In this document: in pieces, positions 1 through 11,274 of the stretch
Numbering within the stretch: position 1 is the first letter of the stretch
How the letters are laid out: each line of letters starts with the position of its first letter
NCBI RefSeq assembly: GCF_003573695.1
Contig: NC_039358.1
Coordinates: forward strand, 17,670,637-17,734,636
DNA length: 64,000 bases
Source: Papaver somniferum
Lineage: Eukaryota; Streptophyta; Magnoliopsida; Ranunculales; Papaveraceae
Direction of reading: 5' to 3'
The notes under the pieces: generated by a model
The model's database searches: none
The model's input: the letters and a program-made list of their open reading frames with translations, nothing else
What the model was told of the DNA's origin: nothing
Position numbers and translations under genes: made by a program

Positions 1-629
1 TTGAATGAAATGAAATTGCGTTCATTCTGACCCTTTATCTCATAGGCTCATTCTTTCCCTTCTGATTCCGATGGTGAAATGCTTGGAATGCTTGTATCGG
101 CAAAATATTCCGGAGTCTTTGAGTGAAGTAAACGAGTTGAGAGGCATTCTGTTGCCGACGTGTTGCCATCAAGTCTTCAAGGACTTCGTTCTAAGCGACA
201 TCCTTTGAACCATCCTCTGAATCTTGGATTGTTGTATGGAACGGGATGTGATTGAGCAGTCCCTAGTTATACTTTAGATCCGATGGCGTAGCTGGATACG
301 TGAAAACATCTCTGATTTGTACTTTTGGAGTCTTTGATGCACATGTACGTCTTCATGTTGAGAATTTTCTGCGGCTCGTAAGGCTTCAACAGTGATGATG
401 CTGATATTGGAAATAAACTGGTTGAGGGATGTGAAGGCATCCTGTGCTGGCAATCCCCAAGTGTAATTATCCCGAGCTTATTTTCTCTTGAAATACGTAC
501 TTCCATTGCATTTTCTGGTAAGGTGTTGGAGCGTCTTCGACCTCTGAAGAGAGAACTGAAGCGGCTTCAGGGGAGAGCGTTGAAGCGGCTTCGGGAGAGA
601 GCGTGCGTTGAAGCGGATTCTGGAGTGTG
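1..629 (-). mobile_element. Interior of outer gypsy element G0, left segment
   Basis: This is the interior of the outermost minus-strand gypsy element, on the side facing its 3' LTR, which lies outside the window. The assignment rests on the repeat at about 522-629, with GAAGCGGCTTC units, which resumes at 22430 on the other side of copia element A. The base order across that junction is continuous once A and one TGTTG copy are removed. Bases 1-520 have no recognisable domain. Short open frames on both strands there look like chance. Confidence 0.65.
522..629. repeat. GAAGCGGCTTC minisatellite, left part
   Basis: Imperfect units of about 27-36 bp are built around the odd palindrome GAAGC-G-GCTTC, separated by GGAGAGCGTGCGTT-like spacers. 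The array is split by copia element A and continues at 22430-22680. A related array with GAAGCTGCTTC lies at the equivalent place in G1 (about 42280-42435). Confidence 0.8.
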
Positions 630-2040
630 TGTTGTGTTAAAGCACTGCTCGATCAAACTCGCATGTGTTGCTATCTCAAGCATGTTTGTCAGTGTTAGTG
701 ATGAAAACTATAAGTCTTGATTTCTAGTCTCTTATAGCCAAGTCTCGGACTAGGATAGTAAGTGCAGTTGAGCTCAAGGACTTCATGGCGACTCATCATA
801 CAAGTAGAAGATCTACTCAAGGAACCGGTGTAACTTCTCGACAAAAAGGTATGTGGATACTTGAACTTATCTGTCACTCAAAAGTCTATCTATTCTATCT
901 CCTACTCTTTGAGACAAAAGCCGTATGCTATATATATAGACTATATCATACAAATTTGGTATTTCGAGCCGAGTATACCTCGCCTATCTAATTCTCGAAA
1001 TATGTGTTGGTAAGCTTTTCGCTTCGACCAAGTTTATCTTTACCTAGTGACAAAAGTCATGAATGTTTCAATCACCTTGAAAATTGCTTTGACGAGAAAT
1101 AGTGTAACAACTATATAACGTCCTCTAAGAATGCTTAAATGATTGGAATGAGATTTTAGATTACATAACCAATGGATTCCTTGAACTGAAGTTTTCGAAC
1201 TTTGTTGATCAAGAGAACCGGAATAATGGCAAGTGCCAAGTCCACGAACTGCCGAAGTTCTGAAACCCGAGAATTTCTACTGGAGTTGACAAACTATTTG
1301 CGTGATCCAAGTCCGCGAACCGGCGTAGTTCTCGAACCTGAGAATTTCTGCTGGAGTTTGTAAACTCTATCCAGTGTCTTAAGTCCGCGAACCTAGTCTG
1401 CGAAATTGAGAAGGTTATATATCTAAAGATGATTTCTGAACTTAATCTTAAAATAATAAGGAATGCATTTGCAAACCGTGGCTATTAAATTTCATGAACC
1501 GATTTGAGTGAATCAAATCATCTTTGCTTCAATTGTGTCTTGTGTAGTTACATAAGATTTCCTTGCAATTGAACAACTCTCTTAACTAGTTCATTTGAGT
1601 CAATTGAACTAGTTATGGTGAAGAAGAACATGGTTGGTATCAAAAGCTCATATGGTTAACCTCTTTGGGTAGACTATTGTTGAACCAACAATGTACACGT
1701 TTGGGTGTGGTTAACAAACCTAGAAGCGTGATAGGTGTCTAAAACACCTAAATTTATTATCTATTGATTACGCTTTCTTTGCTATTTTTTGTGTGAATTA
1801 TGTATTTTATGTTTACTTTTGAGTATACAGGTGTTTGGATTCATTCTGAATGAAAGAAGAAGAAATCGCCAGTAATTTCACAAAAGCGCAGAAGGTAAAG
1901 TTGTCATTTCACAAGCACGTGTTATCTGGATCCAATCATAGGTTAAGGGGATACTACTGGGTGTTTTGTATCCATTTTGGGGTGCAAATAGCCGTCCCAA
2001 TGTTAAAGACCTCATTGTGGTCGAGAAGGAAGAACTAGGG

Positions 2041-4300
2041 TTCATTTTCCCCTTTCTTTCTTCTCTCCTTTGTTGTCGTTGTTAGAGATGTTGTTGAGAC
2101 TCGATGTGGTGGATCTGTGAGAAGAATCGGAGAATGGGTCTCTTGTGATTTCAAGTTTGGCTGAGAATTGCAGCCCTGAACTGATAATTAGAAGAAGGTT
2201 GTTGTTGGGTGTTGCTGTGAACCGGATGGAGAGATTCAGGGACGAGACTTAAACAACAACGAGTTTGATGTTGCCGATTGATGGAAGAAGAATTTATGCT
2301 CGAGTTCAAGGAAGGAATTGAGGTTGTTGTTGACTGAGAAAACAACGATGGGTTCTGAAATTCTGTTTTGATTCTGGTGATGGGGGTTTATGCGATTGAG
2401 AAGATTTAAATGGGTTTTTGGTTGAATCTGATAATGGAGTTGTTGATGTTAGTGGGTTTGAATTGGATTTCAAAGTGGAGGTTTCGAAATTGTTGCAAAT
2501 GGGGATGAGGAATAGATGCTACCAAGAACAAGGAAGAGCAGAGTTGCTGTCGGCATGAACACAGGATTGTGGATTTAGAAGTGGTGTTGCTGTCATCAAT
2601 GGAAGTTGGTAGTGAGATTGCCTTGTCTCTGATGAAGACAGAAAGAATGGAGCAGAATGAGTGCAATTGGTTAGCTGATGTTGCTGCAACTGAAATGATT
2701 TGAACTGCAAACTGGTTGCAGTGGCAGTGTTGTAGAAGTTGAAGCAACTGTTGCGTGCAATGGCTTGGCAGAGGAAATGGCGTGGACTGAGTTGGTGTTT
2801 GCTATTACAAGTTACAGGGAAGCAGTGAAGGAGATGTCTTAGTTTGAAGTGGCAGTTGTAATTGTGGAGAATGAAGTTGGTTCTGTGATGCACAATGGTA
2901 TGGAATTGCAGAATAAGCTTGTGCAGCTGATGGTTCGAATTGGAGTTGAGAAATGATGAAATGATGGGTTTTCGGTGAACTGACACAGGTGAACATGAGA
3001 AGCAGATGAGAAGTTTCAGGTTATGCTTTGTGCTGAGAAAGGAGGAAGTTGGTTTTTGTGGTTGGCAGCTAGAATTCGAAATGGTTCGAGTTTGTGGCTA
3101 AAAGGACAAGCCAACGGTGTTACTGCTAATGAGATGAGCTCTGATTGCAATTGCATGGGAGTAAGAAATGTTGGTTGTTGCTACAAGGGTCTGGAGAGAA
3201 GCTTGAATTCGATAAATTGTGCGATTAACGGTGGTTGTGTTGATGATATAGAGAGGAGGAACAGATGATGTTCATGGTATTGAGATTGAGCTGTAGTTGA
3301 GGTTGTTGCAGGTGGTAATTGGTGGTTTTGGTCACTGAAGCTGAGTTGAGTGCCTGAGCTGAAGAAATGGTTGCAGTGAGCTACAGAAATGGAAGGATAT
3401 CTATGGAAAGTGATGTTGCTTTGCAACTGAAATGGAGAGACAAGACTGACAAGGTCATGGCCTGAAGCTCAACAAAGATATGTAGGTACATTGGTTGTGA
3501 GATATGGAAGACAATGGTGGCTCTGGTGATGCTAACAACAAGAAGCAGCTGAGATTGATTTTGTTGAAGCACTGGTGGAGATTTGGTATGAGGCAGTGCA
3601 CATGTTTGGTTTGTCTGCTGGTGGACATTAGAACCTGAAACAGATAAGGTTGAGTGGTTGTTTTTCATGGGTTAATTTGTAGGATCAGGAAGCTGCAATG
3701 ACGACGAATGGAGGTGAAATTGCAGGTCTGAGATTGCAGGGAGTGTGGCATGTGCTTGGTAGAACGAAGGAATGCTTATGTGCAGTTAAACTATGGCTTG
3801 AGTTGCAGAATATTGGTTGTAGTTTACATTGCAGTTGAGTTGTAGGTGAACTGGGAGAGAAGATGCAGGTGCAGTTAATGGAATGAGACAAGTTGTTGCA
3901 GGATTGTGCTTTGAAATGATGATGGAATTGTGCTGCAGTTGTTGTGTGTTGCTCATCAGATAGGGAAGCTGTTGCAGGTGAGATGGAAGTAAGCAAAGGC
4001 TGCTGATGAATCTCAGTGAAGAAATGGGTTGTGCGATCATTACGCAATGGTGGTATATGAACTGAAGATGCAGTTCTGGCTGGCTGAGATGCAGGGAAGC
4101 GCTGTCATTACACATCACAGGTTTGGCCTGTGTAAGATGGCATTGGCCTAGCTGAGTTAGCCTCTGACTCAGACATTACTTATCTGACTAGCAGCTGACT
4201 CATCCTATGACTGAGTTGACCAGATGACTCGGTTGTGACTCAGTTGGCTGGTCTTGCTTTGACCCGTTTGACCGGTGGTCTGTTTGACTCTAGCCAGTCA
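2041..4300. other. Non-coding GTTG-rich body of solo LTR S
   Basis: This stretch has strong strand bias: plus is rich in G and T with recurring GTTGCAG, GAAATGG and similar words. The bias produces several overlapping minus-strand open frames rich in Leu, Gln, His and Ser. They lack conserved motifs and overlap each other in different frames, so I read them as composition artefacts in the U3 region. Just after it, at 4140-4300, GACTCAG/GACTCGG words recur. Confidence 0.6.
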
Positions 4301-4500
4301 CCTGAAGATAGTTTCCCGGTGACCGGATTCTGGCAACGGTGACTGGAAACCGGCGATGACGTCAGCAATCCGACGACCTAGTTTTGCACCCAGAATTTCC
4401 AGAGGAGATGTTTTATCCACACATGGGCTTGGTGGACTAATTGGAGATGGGTTTTGAGAAGACCTAATATTGGAAGTATCCTTTTGGAATGGGAGAAGCA

Positions 4501-4508
4501 TATAAATA
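4501..4508 (+). promoter_or_regulatory. Candidate TATA box of solo LTR S
   Basis: TATAAATA sits about 900 bp from the 3' end of the LTR, a usual place for the U3/R boundary of long gypsy LTRs. It fixes the likely plus orientation of S. No transcription evidence can be seen from sequence. Confidence 0.5.
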
Positions 4509-5508
4509 GAAAACTCTTTCTCTAGACCTGTATATCTCCATGAGAGAGACTCCTACTTGTTTTCTAGGGTTTCACATGATAGATTCTTCTAAACTCTTTG
4601 TGAAGTAGTTGATTTTGTTATTGGTTAAAATGTAGTTGGATTTTGAAAACAAGTTATGGATTTTATGAATTAGTTTTCTCTCAATATTATCGTTTGATTT
4701 CTACTGCGTATAATGATTGCATGATTGATGTATTGCAATATGATTGAATGTTTGTTTAGTTAAGTCTAGAATTGATTGAACATGCATCCATATCTATAGT
4801 TATTTTAAGGTTTATCATCGAGCGATAACCTTGAATACGAGTAGCATGATATGATTACGGTTTGTAGTGATACACTCTTGTAATCATATGTAGAAATTGA
4901 CCTTTGTCCGAATTGTCATGCGCAATGTATGACAATTGCATTGATTAGCCTATTTCTTAAACTTAACGCTCCTAGGAATTGAACTTAATTAGCGCAAGGC
5001 GTTAGGTTAATCTTTAGGTAGAATTCACATACGCAGCTCTAATGTGTGTGCTGATGAACTTAGGAAATTTACGGAGTATTCTTGCAATAAGGTATTCTAA
5101 GGCTTTTGATGATAGCGAGATTAAATACGAATTCTATTCATATATTCAGAAACTTGTTTACAATTGAAGATGAAACCTTTCCCCAATATTTTCACATCCT
5201 TGATTTGCGTGTTTGTTTTGCTTTTATTTTAGTTTACTTTATAAAAATAAGAAAATCCCCCTTGTTACTCATAAGAAACCATAACATCTTGACAACCTAG
5301 ACCTCTATGTGGGAACGATCCTTTCTTGCCCTTGCTTCATAATATATTTTGAGTAGTAAGAAAGTGTAATTATTTTTGACGCCTACGACAACGATCAAAG
5401 CGTACAATCAATTGTGTATGACAAGCTATGTTTTCGATCTAACAGTTGAGAAATATTAGCTTGAATGTAAATCAGGTTTTCATCTAACGGTGAATATTGA
5501 TTGCTTTG

Positions 5509-5552
5509 TAACTAAGGAAAAACCCTGATTTGAAAGGGTTTTTCCTTAGTTA
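5509..5552. repeat. Perfect 18-bp inverted repeat replacing the LTR TATA box
   Basis: TAACTAAGGAAAAACCCT (5509-5526) is followed by the 8-nt loop GATTTGAA and its exact reverse complement (5535-5552). In the 3' LTR of the same element the loop is followed instead by GGCTATATAAAGG. The left arm is ancestral because the other copia LTRs have it; the right arm is new. This looks like a templated snap-back copy that erased the promoter core. Confidence 0.9.
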
Positions 5553-6696
5553 AAGGAGACATCTAGTATTGTGAAAAACTAATCCCCACACCTTACGTGT
5601 GATACTAGTTTGCGCACTATAGCTGTTTCTCCTTTAACCTTAGGTTTTCTTCTTCTAAAACCAGGTTAACGACTTAAAGACTTCATTGGGATTGTGAAGC
5701 CAGACTGATACTACTTTTATCGTAGTTGTGTGATCTGATCTTGCATCTTCTATCGTCATAGTACAATCATATTGATTGGCTTGAGATCGTGAGAGTTCTC
5801 CGATAGGCAAGATATAAAAAGTAATCACAAACACCTTCGTCTCATTGTTTGTGATTCCACGACATCTTGTTTCGCTACCATACGATTAAGATTTTTTTGA
5901 GGTGATGATTAATCTAGGCTGTTCTTCGGGAATATAAGACCGGGTTATCAATTGGTTCCTGTTCACCTTGATTATTATCAAAAGACGGAACAAAATTTTT
6001 TAGGGTTTTTCTGTGGGAGACAGATTGATCCTTTGATAGACTTGTCTGTGTGAAACATATTTGTTTATTGTTAAAGCCTGCGAGTTTGGGTTGTAGCAAC
6101 TCTTAGTTGTCGGTGAGATCAGCTAAGGGAATCAAGTGCACAGTATCCTGCTGGGATCAGAGGCGTAGGGAGTACAACTGTACCTTGGATCAGTGGGAGA
6201 CTGATTGGGGTTCAACTATAGTCTAGTATGAAGTTAGCTTGGAGTAGGCTAGTGTCTGTAGCGGCTTAATACAGTGTGTATTCAATCTGGACTAGGTCCC
6301 GGGGTTTTTCTGCATTTGCGGTTTCCTCTTAACAAAATTCTGGTGTCTGTGTTATTTCTATTTCCGCATTATATTTGTTATATAATTGAAATAATACAGG
6401 TTATGCGTTTGAATCAATCAATTGGAAATCCAACCTTTGGTTGTTGATTGATATTGATTGATCCTTGGACATTGGTCTTTGGTACCGTCCAAGTTATTCC
6501 TTTTGTTTGATTAGGACTCACTGACTTCTATTATCTTGAGTAAATCAAAACAAGAGAGAGATATAACTCGTTGAGATACTTTTATCTAGATTGAGTCTGA
6601 CTGTCTAGTTGATTCTCTAGTAAGTGTTTCGGAGTTAGTCCATACCGATTGCTAAGTGAAATATTGGGTGGTGTTGTTAGACCCCCGTTTTTCAAT

Positions 6697-6708
6697 TGGT
6701 ATCAGAGC
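6697..6708 (+). other. PBS of copia A (initiator-Met tRNA)
   Basis: TGGTATCAGAGC begins two bases after the 5' LTR end. This is the standard plant copia primer binding site complementary to the 3' end of initiator methionine tRNA. Confidence 0.95.
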
Positions 6709-6760
6709 AGGCAAACACGTTTAAGACCTCAAAATTATGTGTTTGTAGCGATCTGACTAT

Positions 6761-7825
6761 ATGGACCATAAAGTCTCAATTGACGCTTCACCAGGATTAA
6801 AAAACAACCGTAGAAAAAGGTCTGATAAACTGGTCACTCTTTAAAAAGAATTGGATGAACAAATCCGGATCTACTCTGGTCTTGTTGCAGAAATTCCAAT
6901 TTTTAAGGATTTGCTATCTAGTAAGAGTCTCTTAGTGAATCTGAGAAAATCCAGTTGTTCCTCTCCAAAGAATAGTCACTATTCATATGGTAATCAACGA
7001 TCGGTTGATAAGAAAACTGATGTGACTAGGAACCACTCAGACAAACATCAAGGTTACATCCCACATTGTTGTTCGTCCAATCAACCTCAACAAGTTTGTA
7101 CGTCAATTCTGAAGAGTCTGAAGATTGCGAGTAATTCTTGTAAGAAAACTAAACGATCTTTTGTTACTCTAGAAGGGCGTACAAAACTATCAGAAAATTC
7201 TAAACAGAAAAGTACTGATGGTATGGGTAATATTTCTTCTAGTCCTACATCTCCCCTTCAATGGTGTAGTGACAGTAGTTGTAGTCTTTTTCTACATGTG
7301 TTAGGCGACTCTCCATTATGTGTGTCATCTACCGTCTTTAAAAGTGAAAAAGACTCTACAACCAAAACAAAAGGACAACTTCCGATTGGTTGTTATTCTC
7401 CTCAATTAGAACCTGGAATTATTGATATAACTCTGAACAACTCCTCTTGGGAAAAAACAATTGCTGATGAGTTAGATCAACTTCATAGACAAGTTTTGTG
7501 GAACCTTGTACCGTGCAAGTCCAAAGTCTATAATATAGGTTCTAAATGGGTATCCAGGAATGAGGGAGATGATTTAGACACTATCAGAAATGATGTCAGG
7601 GTCATCCCTCAAGGATACTCACAAGTTGAAGAATTTGAGCTTAAAGAAATGTTTATCCCTATGGAATGTTCTTTGTCCATTCAATCTACTTATAACTGTC
7701 GTAGGTCCTATGCGACAAGCGCTTCAAGGGACAAAAGAAGAAGGATCTCTGCTCATGTGTCTTACCTTGAAAAGTCACATTGTAATAAACAAGGGGAGAT
7801 TTTCGGTCCCATCGTTTCTATCTAA
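6761..7825 (+). pseudogene. Copia A gag-pol remnant, internally deleted
   Basis: The frame opens at an ATG with MDHKVSIDASPG and has a TAA at 6842-6844. It then runs open for 325 codons from 6851 to the stop at 7825. The N-terminal part matches the linker upstream of protease in element B. The protease site is decayed: WCSDSSCS where B has WFLDSGCS. The frame then jumps to the start of reverse transcriptase (LDQLHRQVLWNLVP, then GSKWVSRNEGDDLD, then VIPQGYSQVEEFE). Gag core, integrase and most of RT and RNase H are missing. The last 50 residues match no domain I know. The long open frame across the deletion joint is probably fortuitous or reflects a recent deletion. It could not supply any enzyme. 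Confidence 0.8.
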
Positions 7826-7939
7826 CCCTAGACGTTCGCATCCTCATCTTTGTCTTGAGAAAATGGGGATTTGCGTCTTTTTGTCTCAAGTAGTATATTT
7901 TTGGTTAAAAATCTTTGTTAAAAAACTGTGGTCGCCAAT
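7690..7939 (+). pseudogene. Possible left part of the copia A env-like region
   Basis: Bases between the RT remnant and the L insertion hold no pol domain. A frame different from the pol remnant (7590-7952) reads GRFSVPSFLSNPRRSHPHL around 7800-7860. Its place between pol and the 3' non-coding region matches the env-like region of SIRE elements, and the other side of L (18385-18636) reads like its tail. The assignment rests on position only. Confidence 0.3.
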
Positions 7940-8309
7940 TGTTTGTGGGTGAAAATGGTTTCTGCTGATTTTGGTAATTTCGGGTGTGTGGGTGAGAAAC
8001 GAATTTAAACCTTAAACAATGTACCGCAAGGGAGTACTTTAGATTCGAGAGATCAATCTGTACAAGTCCGGCCTAAACCAAGAAATGGCTGTTCCAGACT
8101 TTCTTCGGTCACAAAGTGAAGGAGAATGGGTTGGCTTTGGGGAGGGAAGCAAGGAAAGTGTTGAGACCAGAATAGTTGATTCTGGAAGAGTAGTTGTTTC
8201 ACGACTTGTATCAGAAAGTAGGAAGCTAACAGATGGAAAGCTAGCAAATGTTTTCTGAGTGTTGTATTGCTTCTGACTGAACGTGTTGTTCGGTGGAAAT
8301 AGGTAAGAC

Positions 8310-8317
8310 CTATTTAT
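8310..8317 (-). promoter_or_regulatory. TATA box in the L 3' LTR
   Basis: CTTGTATAAATAGG on the minus strand. The same core occurs in the L 5' LTR, in G0 and twice in G1, which supports it as the family promoter. AAATAGG here pairs with CCTATTT a few bases downstream, giving a small hairpin at the presumed transcript start. Confidence 0.7.
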
Positions 8318-8639
8318 ACAAGTCGAGGTGTAACGTACTCTGGTCTCATTAAGGAATGGAAAAATGGGTGAGTAAATGGGAGGAGGTGGTAACCATTAAC
8401 GCATGGAATTGATGTTCCATAAAAAAGAACGTTTCACCATTACTCCCTGCATTTACTAACTGCCTCATCCTTATGACACTTCCTTATGACGGGCGTAGTG
8501 GACGCCGCACGCTATAAACCTCCAAACCAATACCCAAAGAGGATCCCACAGTTTGTGATATGTGTTGATGTATCGAATGTTTTCGTGGAAAACATGTAGC
8601 ATATTGTTGTTTCCTGGCAAGTCGAGCTTGGGAGACTTG

Positions 8640-9900
8640 CTGACTTAGTGACCTTCGACGGTCGAGATTTTGCATCTTAAGAGGAAAGGTAGTCGTTGAT
8701 CGTCGCACATTTTCGTTTTTGGTGGCCGCATAGGGAAGGACAGCATGGTGGCGCGGCATGGTCGGTATGCCATTGTCATGGCATGTCTTGGCGCGGTTTG
8801 GCGTGGCCAAACTATAGTTACGGGCCAAAGGTTACCATGCGTTGTCTGGTAACCTTGGACGGCTAGGATTTGCTCCTGGGATTGAAGGGCGACCGTTGAT
8901 TGTCACACGCCTTCGTTTTAGTAGCCTCATAGGGAAGGCCAGCATGGTGGCGCGTCTAGGTTGGCATGCCATTGGCATGGCATGCCTTGGCGTGGCCAAA
9001 TTAAGGTTTCGGGCCAAAGGTTACCATGCGTTATCTGGTAACCTTGGATGGCTAGGATTTGCTCCTGGGATTGAAGGGCGACCGTTGATTGTCGCACGCC
9101 TTCGTTTTAGTAGCCGCATAGGGAAGGCCAGCATGGTGGCGCGGCTAGGTTGGCATGCCATTGGCGCGGTTTGGCGTGGCCAAATTAGGGTTTCGGTCCA
9201 AAGGTTACCATGCGTTGTTTGATAACTTTGGATGGATAGGATTTTCTCCTGGGATTGAAGAGCGACCGTTGATTGTCGTACGCCTTCGATTTAGTAGCCG
9301 TATAGGGAAGGACAACATGGTGGCGCAGATAGGTTGGCATGCCTTGGCGCGGTTTGGCGTGGCCAAATTAAAGTTTCGGGCCAAAGGTTACCATGCGTTG
9401 TTTGGTAACCATGCGTGGCTAAGATTTGCTCCTGGGATTCAAGGGCGACCGTTAATTGTCGCACGCCTTCGTTTTAGTAGCCGCATAGGGAAGGCCAGCA
9501 TGGTGGCGCGGCTAGGTTTGCATTTCTTTGGCATGGCATGTCTTGGCGCGGTTTGGCGTGGCCAAATTAGGGTTTCAGGCCAAAGGTTACCATGCGTTGT
9601 TTGGTAACCTTGGATGGCTAGGATTTTCTCCTGGGATTGAAGGACGACCGTTGATTGTCGCACGCCTTCGTTTTAGTAGCCTCATAAGGAAGGCCAGCAT
9701 GGTGGCGCGGCTAGGTTGGCATGCCATTGGCATGGAATGCCTTGGCGCGGTTTGGCGTGGCCAAATTAGGGTTTCGGACCAAAGGTTACCATGCGTTGCC
9801 TGGTAACCTTGGTTGGCTAGGATTTTCTCTTGGGATTGAAGGGCGACCGTTGGTTGTCGCACGCCTTCGTTTTAGTAGCCGCATAGGGAAGGCCAGCATG
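8640..9900. repeat. Tandem array of ~180-200-bp units in the L 3' LTR
   Basis: Six good units, plus one divergent unit at the left, are marked by GATTGAAGGGCGACCGTTG near 8881, 9070, 9254, 9436, 9636 and 9834. Most units carry the stem-loop AAGGTTACC...GGTAACCTT (for example 8828-8856), plus GCATGCC palindromes and a TTGGCGTGGCCAAA motif. Open frames on both strands of this array only reflect the repeat. Confidence 0.9.
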
Positions 9901-10385
9901 GTGGTGCGGCTGACATGCCTAGGGCAAGGTGCGTTTGGCATGGTGGGGCCAAGGGCTTGGCATGCCGTTTGGCAAATGGTGCGGCTAGCATGGCTAGGTA
10001 CATTTTGGCATGGTTGGGCTAAGGGCTTGGCATGCCGTTTGGCACTTGGTGCGGCTAGCATGGCTAGGGCCAAGGCAAGGTGTGTTTGGCTTGGCGAGGT
10101 AGGTCCAATGGCTTGGCATGCCGTTTGGCACATGGTGCGGATGGCATGGTTGGCATGCCTTGGCGCAGTGGTGCGGATGGCATGGTTTGCAAGCCTTGGC
10201 GTGGAGACGTGGCTGGCACGGTTTGCCATTGGCACAGTGGTGCGGCTAGCATGGTTGGCATGCCTTGGCGCAGTGATGCAGCTGGCATGGTTGGCATGCC
10301 TTTGCACGGAGATGTGGCTTGCACGGTTTGCTATTGGCACAGTGGTGCGGCTGGCATGGTTGGCATGCCTTGGCACAGTAGCATG
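9900..10385. repeat. GGCATGCC-rich minisatellite in the L 3' LTR
   Basis: Short degenerate units such as GTGCGGCTGGCATGGTTGGC and CACGGTTTGCCATTGGCAC recur throughout. The block lies between the longer-unit array and the LTR start. It is GC-rich and poor in stop codons, which yields long false open frames on both strands. Confidence 0.85.
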
Positions 10386-10589
10386 AGAATTTTAGGGTTT
10401 TGCACAGGTGATGTCAATAAATATTAAGGGTTCTACCGTGGAACATGACACATAGAAAGAAAAAAGGTACCCTGATAATTCTTACGTAAGCATGCTAATC
10501 GGTTCAATAAATGTGCTAATGGTCATAATGACGTCATGCCAGATGTGCGGTTTTACTATTTTACCCTAGGCTAAAAACCACCATCAACA

Positions 10590-10603
10590 TTAAGTCCCCT
10601 GCT
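10590..10603 (-). other. Polypurine tract of L
   Basis: On the minus strand AGCAGGGGACTTAA immediately precedes the 3' LTR. The same string precedes the 3' LTR of G1 (43138-43151), confirming element orientation and kinship. Confidence 0.85.
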
Positions 10604-10822
10604 TAGCTCGGAATGGGAGCATCGTTGCGAGGTAAGCATAAGATGGTGCCATACTAGGACGAGAAATCGAAACAAGTCGTGATAAGATGGTCAGGAAAGT
10701 CCGACTAACCTTTTCGAGAGGTAAAGAGAGTTTGTGCTTCCCGTGTTGGCGGCCTTGCATAAATTGTACTAGTGGCGCAGACCGTGGTGTGGTGAGATGA
10801 AAACTGTTGTCCTGATCTGGAT

Positions 10823-11190
10823 GTGCATCTCCTTGGCTGGGTTAGGGGACATCGTGATGCTGCTCGGCGAGTATTGTCAAGTCACGGCGCGGACGGCTCG
10901 ACATGCGGGGGCCAAGGCAATGGCACGGTCTTTGGAGAGGCAAAACATGCGCCGACGGCTTGGAAAGGCATAGCATGCGCGGACGGCTTTGGCATGTGGA
11001 GCCAAGGCATGGCGCGGACTTGGAGAGGCGAAGCGTGCAGACGACTTTGGCATGTGGGGCCAAGGCATGGCGCACACGGCTTTGGCATGTGGGGCCAAGG
11101 CATGGCGCGAACTTGGAGAAGCAAAGCATGCAGACGACTTGGCATGTGGGGCCAAGGCAATGGTGCAGACGGTTTTGGCGTGGTAATTGG
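10823..11190. repeat. Minisatellite upstream of the antisense gene in L
   Basis: Units such as TTGGCATGTGGGGCCAAGGC, with CATGGCGCGGAC and GGAGAGGCGAAGC spacers, repeat with variation. The block lies between the L 3' LTR and the TATA box of the PMD gene. Open frames here run on both strands and are not credible proteins. Confidence 0.75.
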
Positions 11191-11274
11191 TCTTTGCGGG
11201 ACCGATTGCCTCTTTTCCTTACTTGGCTAAAAATAGGAAATTCTTTCCTTGTTCAAACTCCCAAGTATCACGCG

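Larger units (their letters stand above)
1729..5397 (+). mobile_element. Solo LTR S, probably Ty3/gypsy
   Basis: A 3669-bp unit starts TGATAGGTGTC, ends CGACAACGATCA, and is flanked by the 5-bp duplication AAGCG at 1724-1728 and 5398-5402. It interrupts the copia A 5' LTR at a point where the 3' LTR of A reads straight through (about 21306). I see no internal second copy of its start, no PBS and no coding domain, so a solo LTR left by LTR-LTR recombination is the simplest reading. The 3' end, with a GTGGGAACGATCCTT-like stretch and terminal CGATCA, resembles LTR ends of Tat/Athila-type gypsy elements. Its first bases contain the short inverted repeat AGGTGT/ACACCT. Confidence 0.75.
635..6694 (+). 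repeat. 5' LTR of copia A, interrupted by solo LTR S
   Basis: It begins TGTTAAAGCACTGCTC and ends CCCCCGTTTTTCA just before the PBS. With S and one copy of its target duplication removed, about 2386 bp remain, against 2230 bp in the 3' LTR. The TATA region present in the 3' LTR (TATATAAAG) is replaced here by a perfect palindrome at 5509-5552. About 170 bp following that point (near 5570-5739) are absent from the 3' LTR. Confidence 0.9.
7940..10589 (-). repeat. 3' LTR of element L
   Basis: A 2650-bp LTR read right to left: TGTTGATGGTGG at 10589 and CCCACAAACA at 7940. It contains a minisatellite (about 9900-10385), a tandem array of roughly 180-200-bp units (about 8640-9900) and a TATA box (TATAAATA, complement of 8310-8317). 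It is followed at 7925-7939 by a PBS-like sequence, which is unexpected after a 3' LTR. Confidence 0.85.

Noticed and set aside
2151..4118. Leu/Gln/His-rich minus-strand ORFs within solo LTR S
   Set aside because: They overlap in different frames, follow the strand composition bias and contain no known motif.
8640..9900. CRISPR-like look of palindromic repeats
   Set aside because: Units are contiguous, about 180-200 bp, with no short repeat/unique spacer pattern, and the DNA is plant nuclear retrotransposon sequence.
8842..10427. Long overlapping open frames on both strands in the L 3' LTR
   Set aside because: They are translations of the tandem units and of the GC-rich minisatellite in several frames at once. 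The peptides repeat with the unit, and no start, domain or codon bias supports a protein.
7928..10589. The left L LTR as a 5' LTR of another element because a PBS-like motif follows it
   Set aside because: Its other side has the PPT directly adjacent, as a 3' LTR should. The sequence further left is copia A interior, not gypsy gag.
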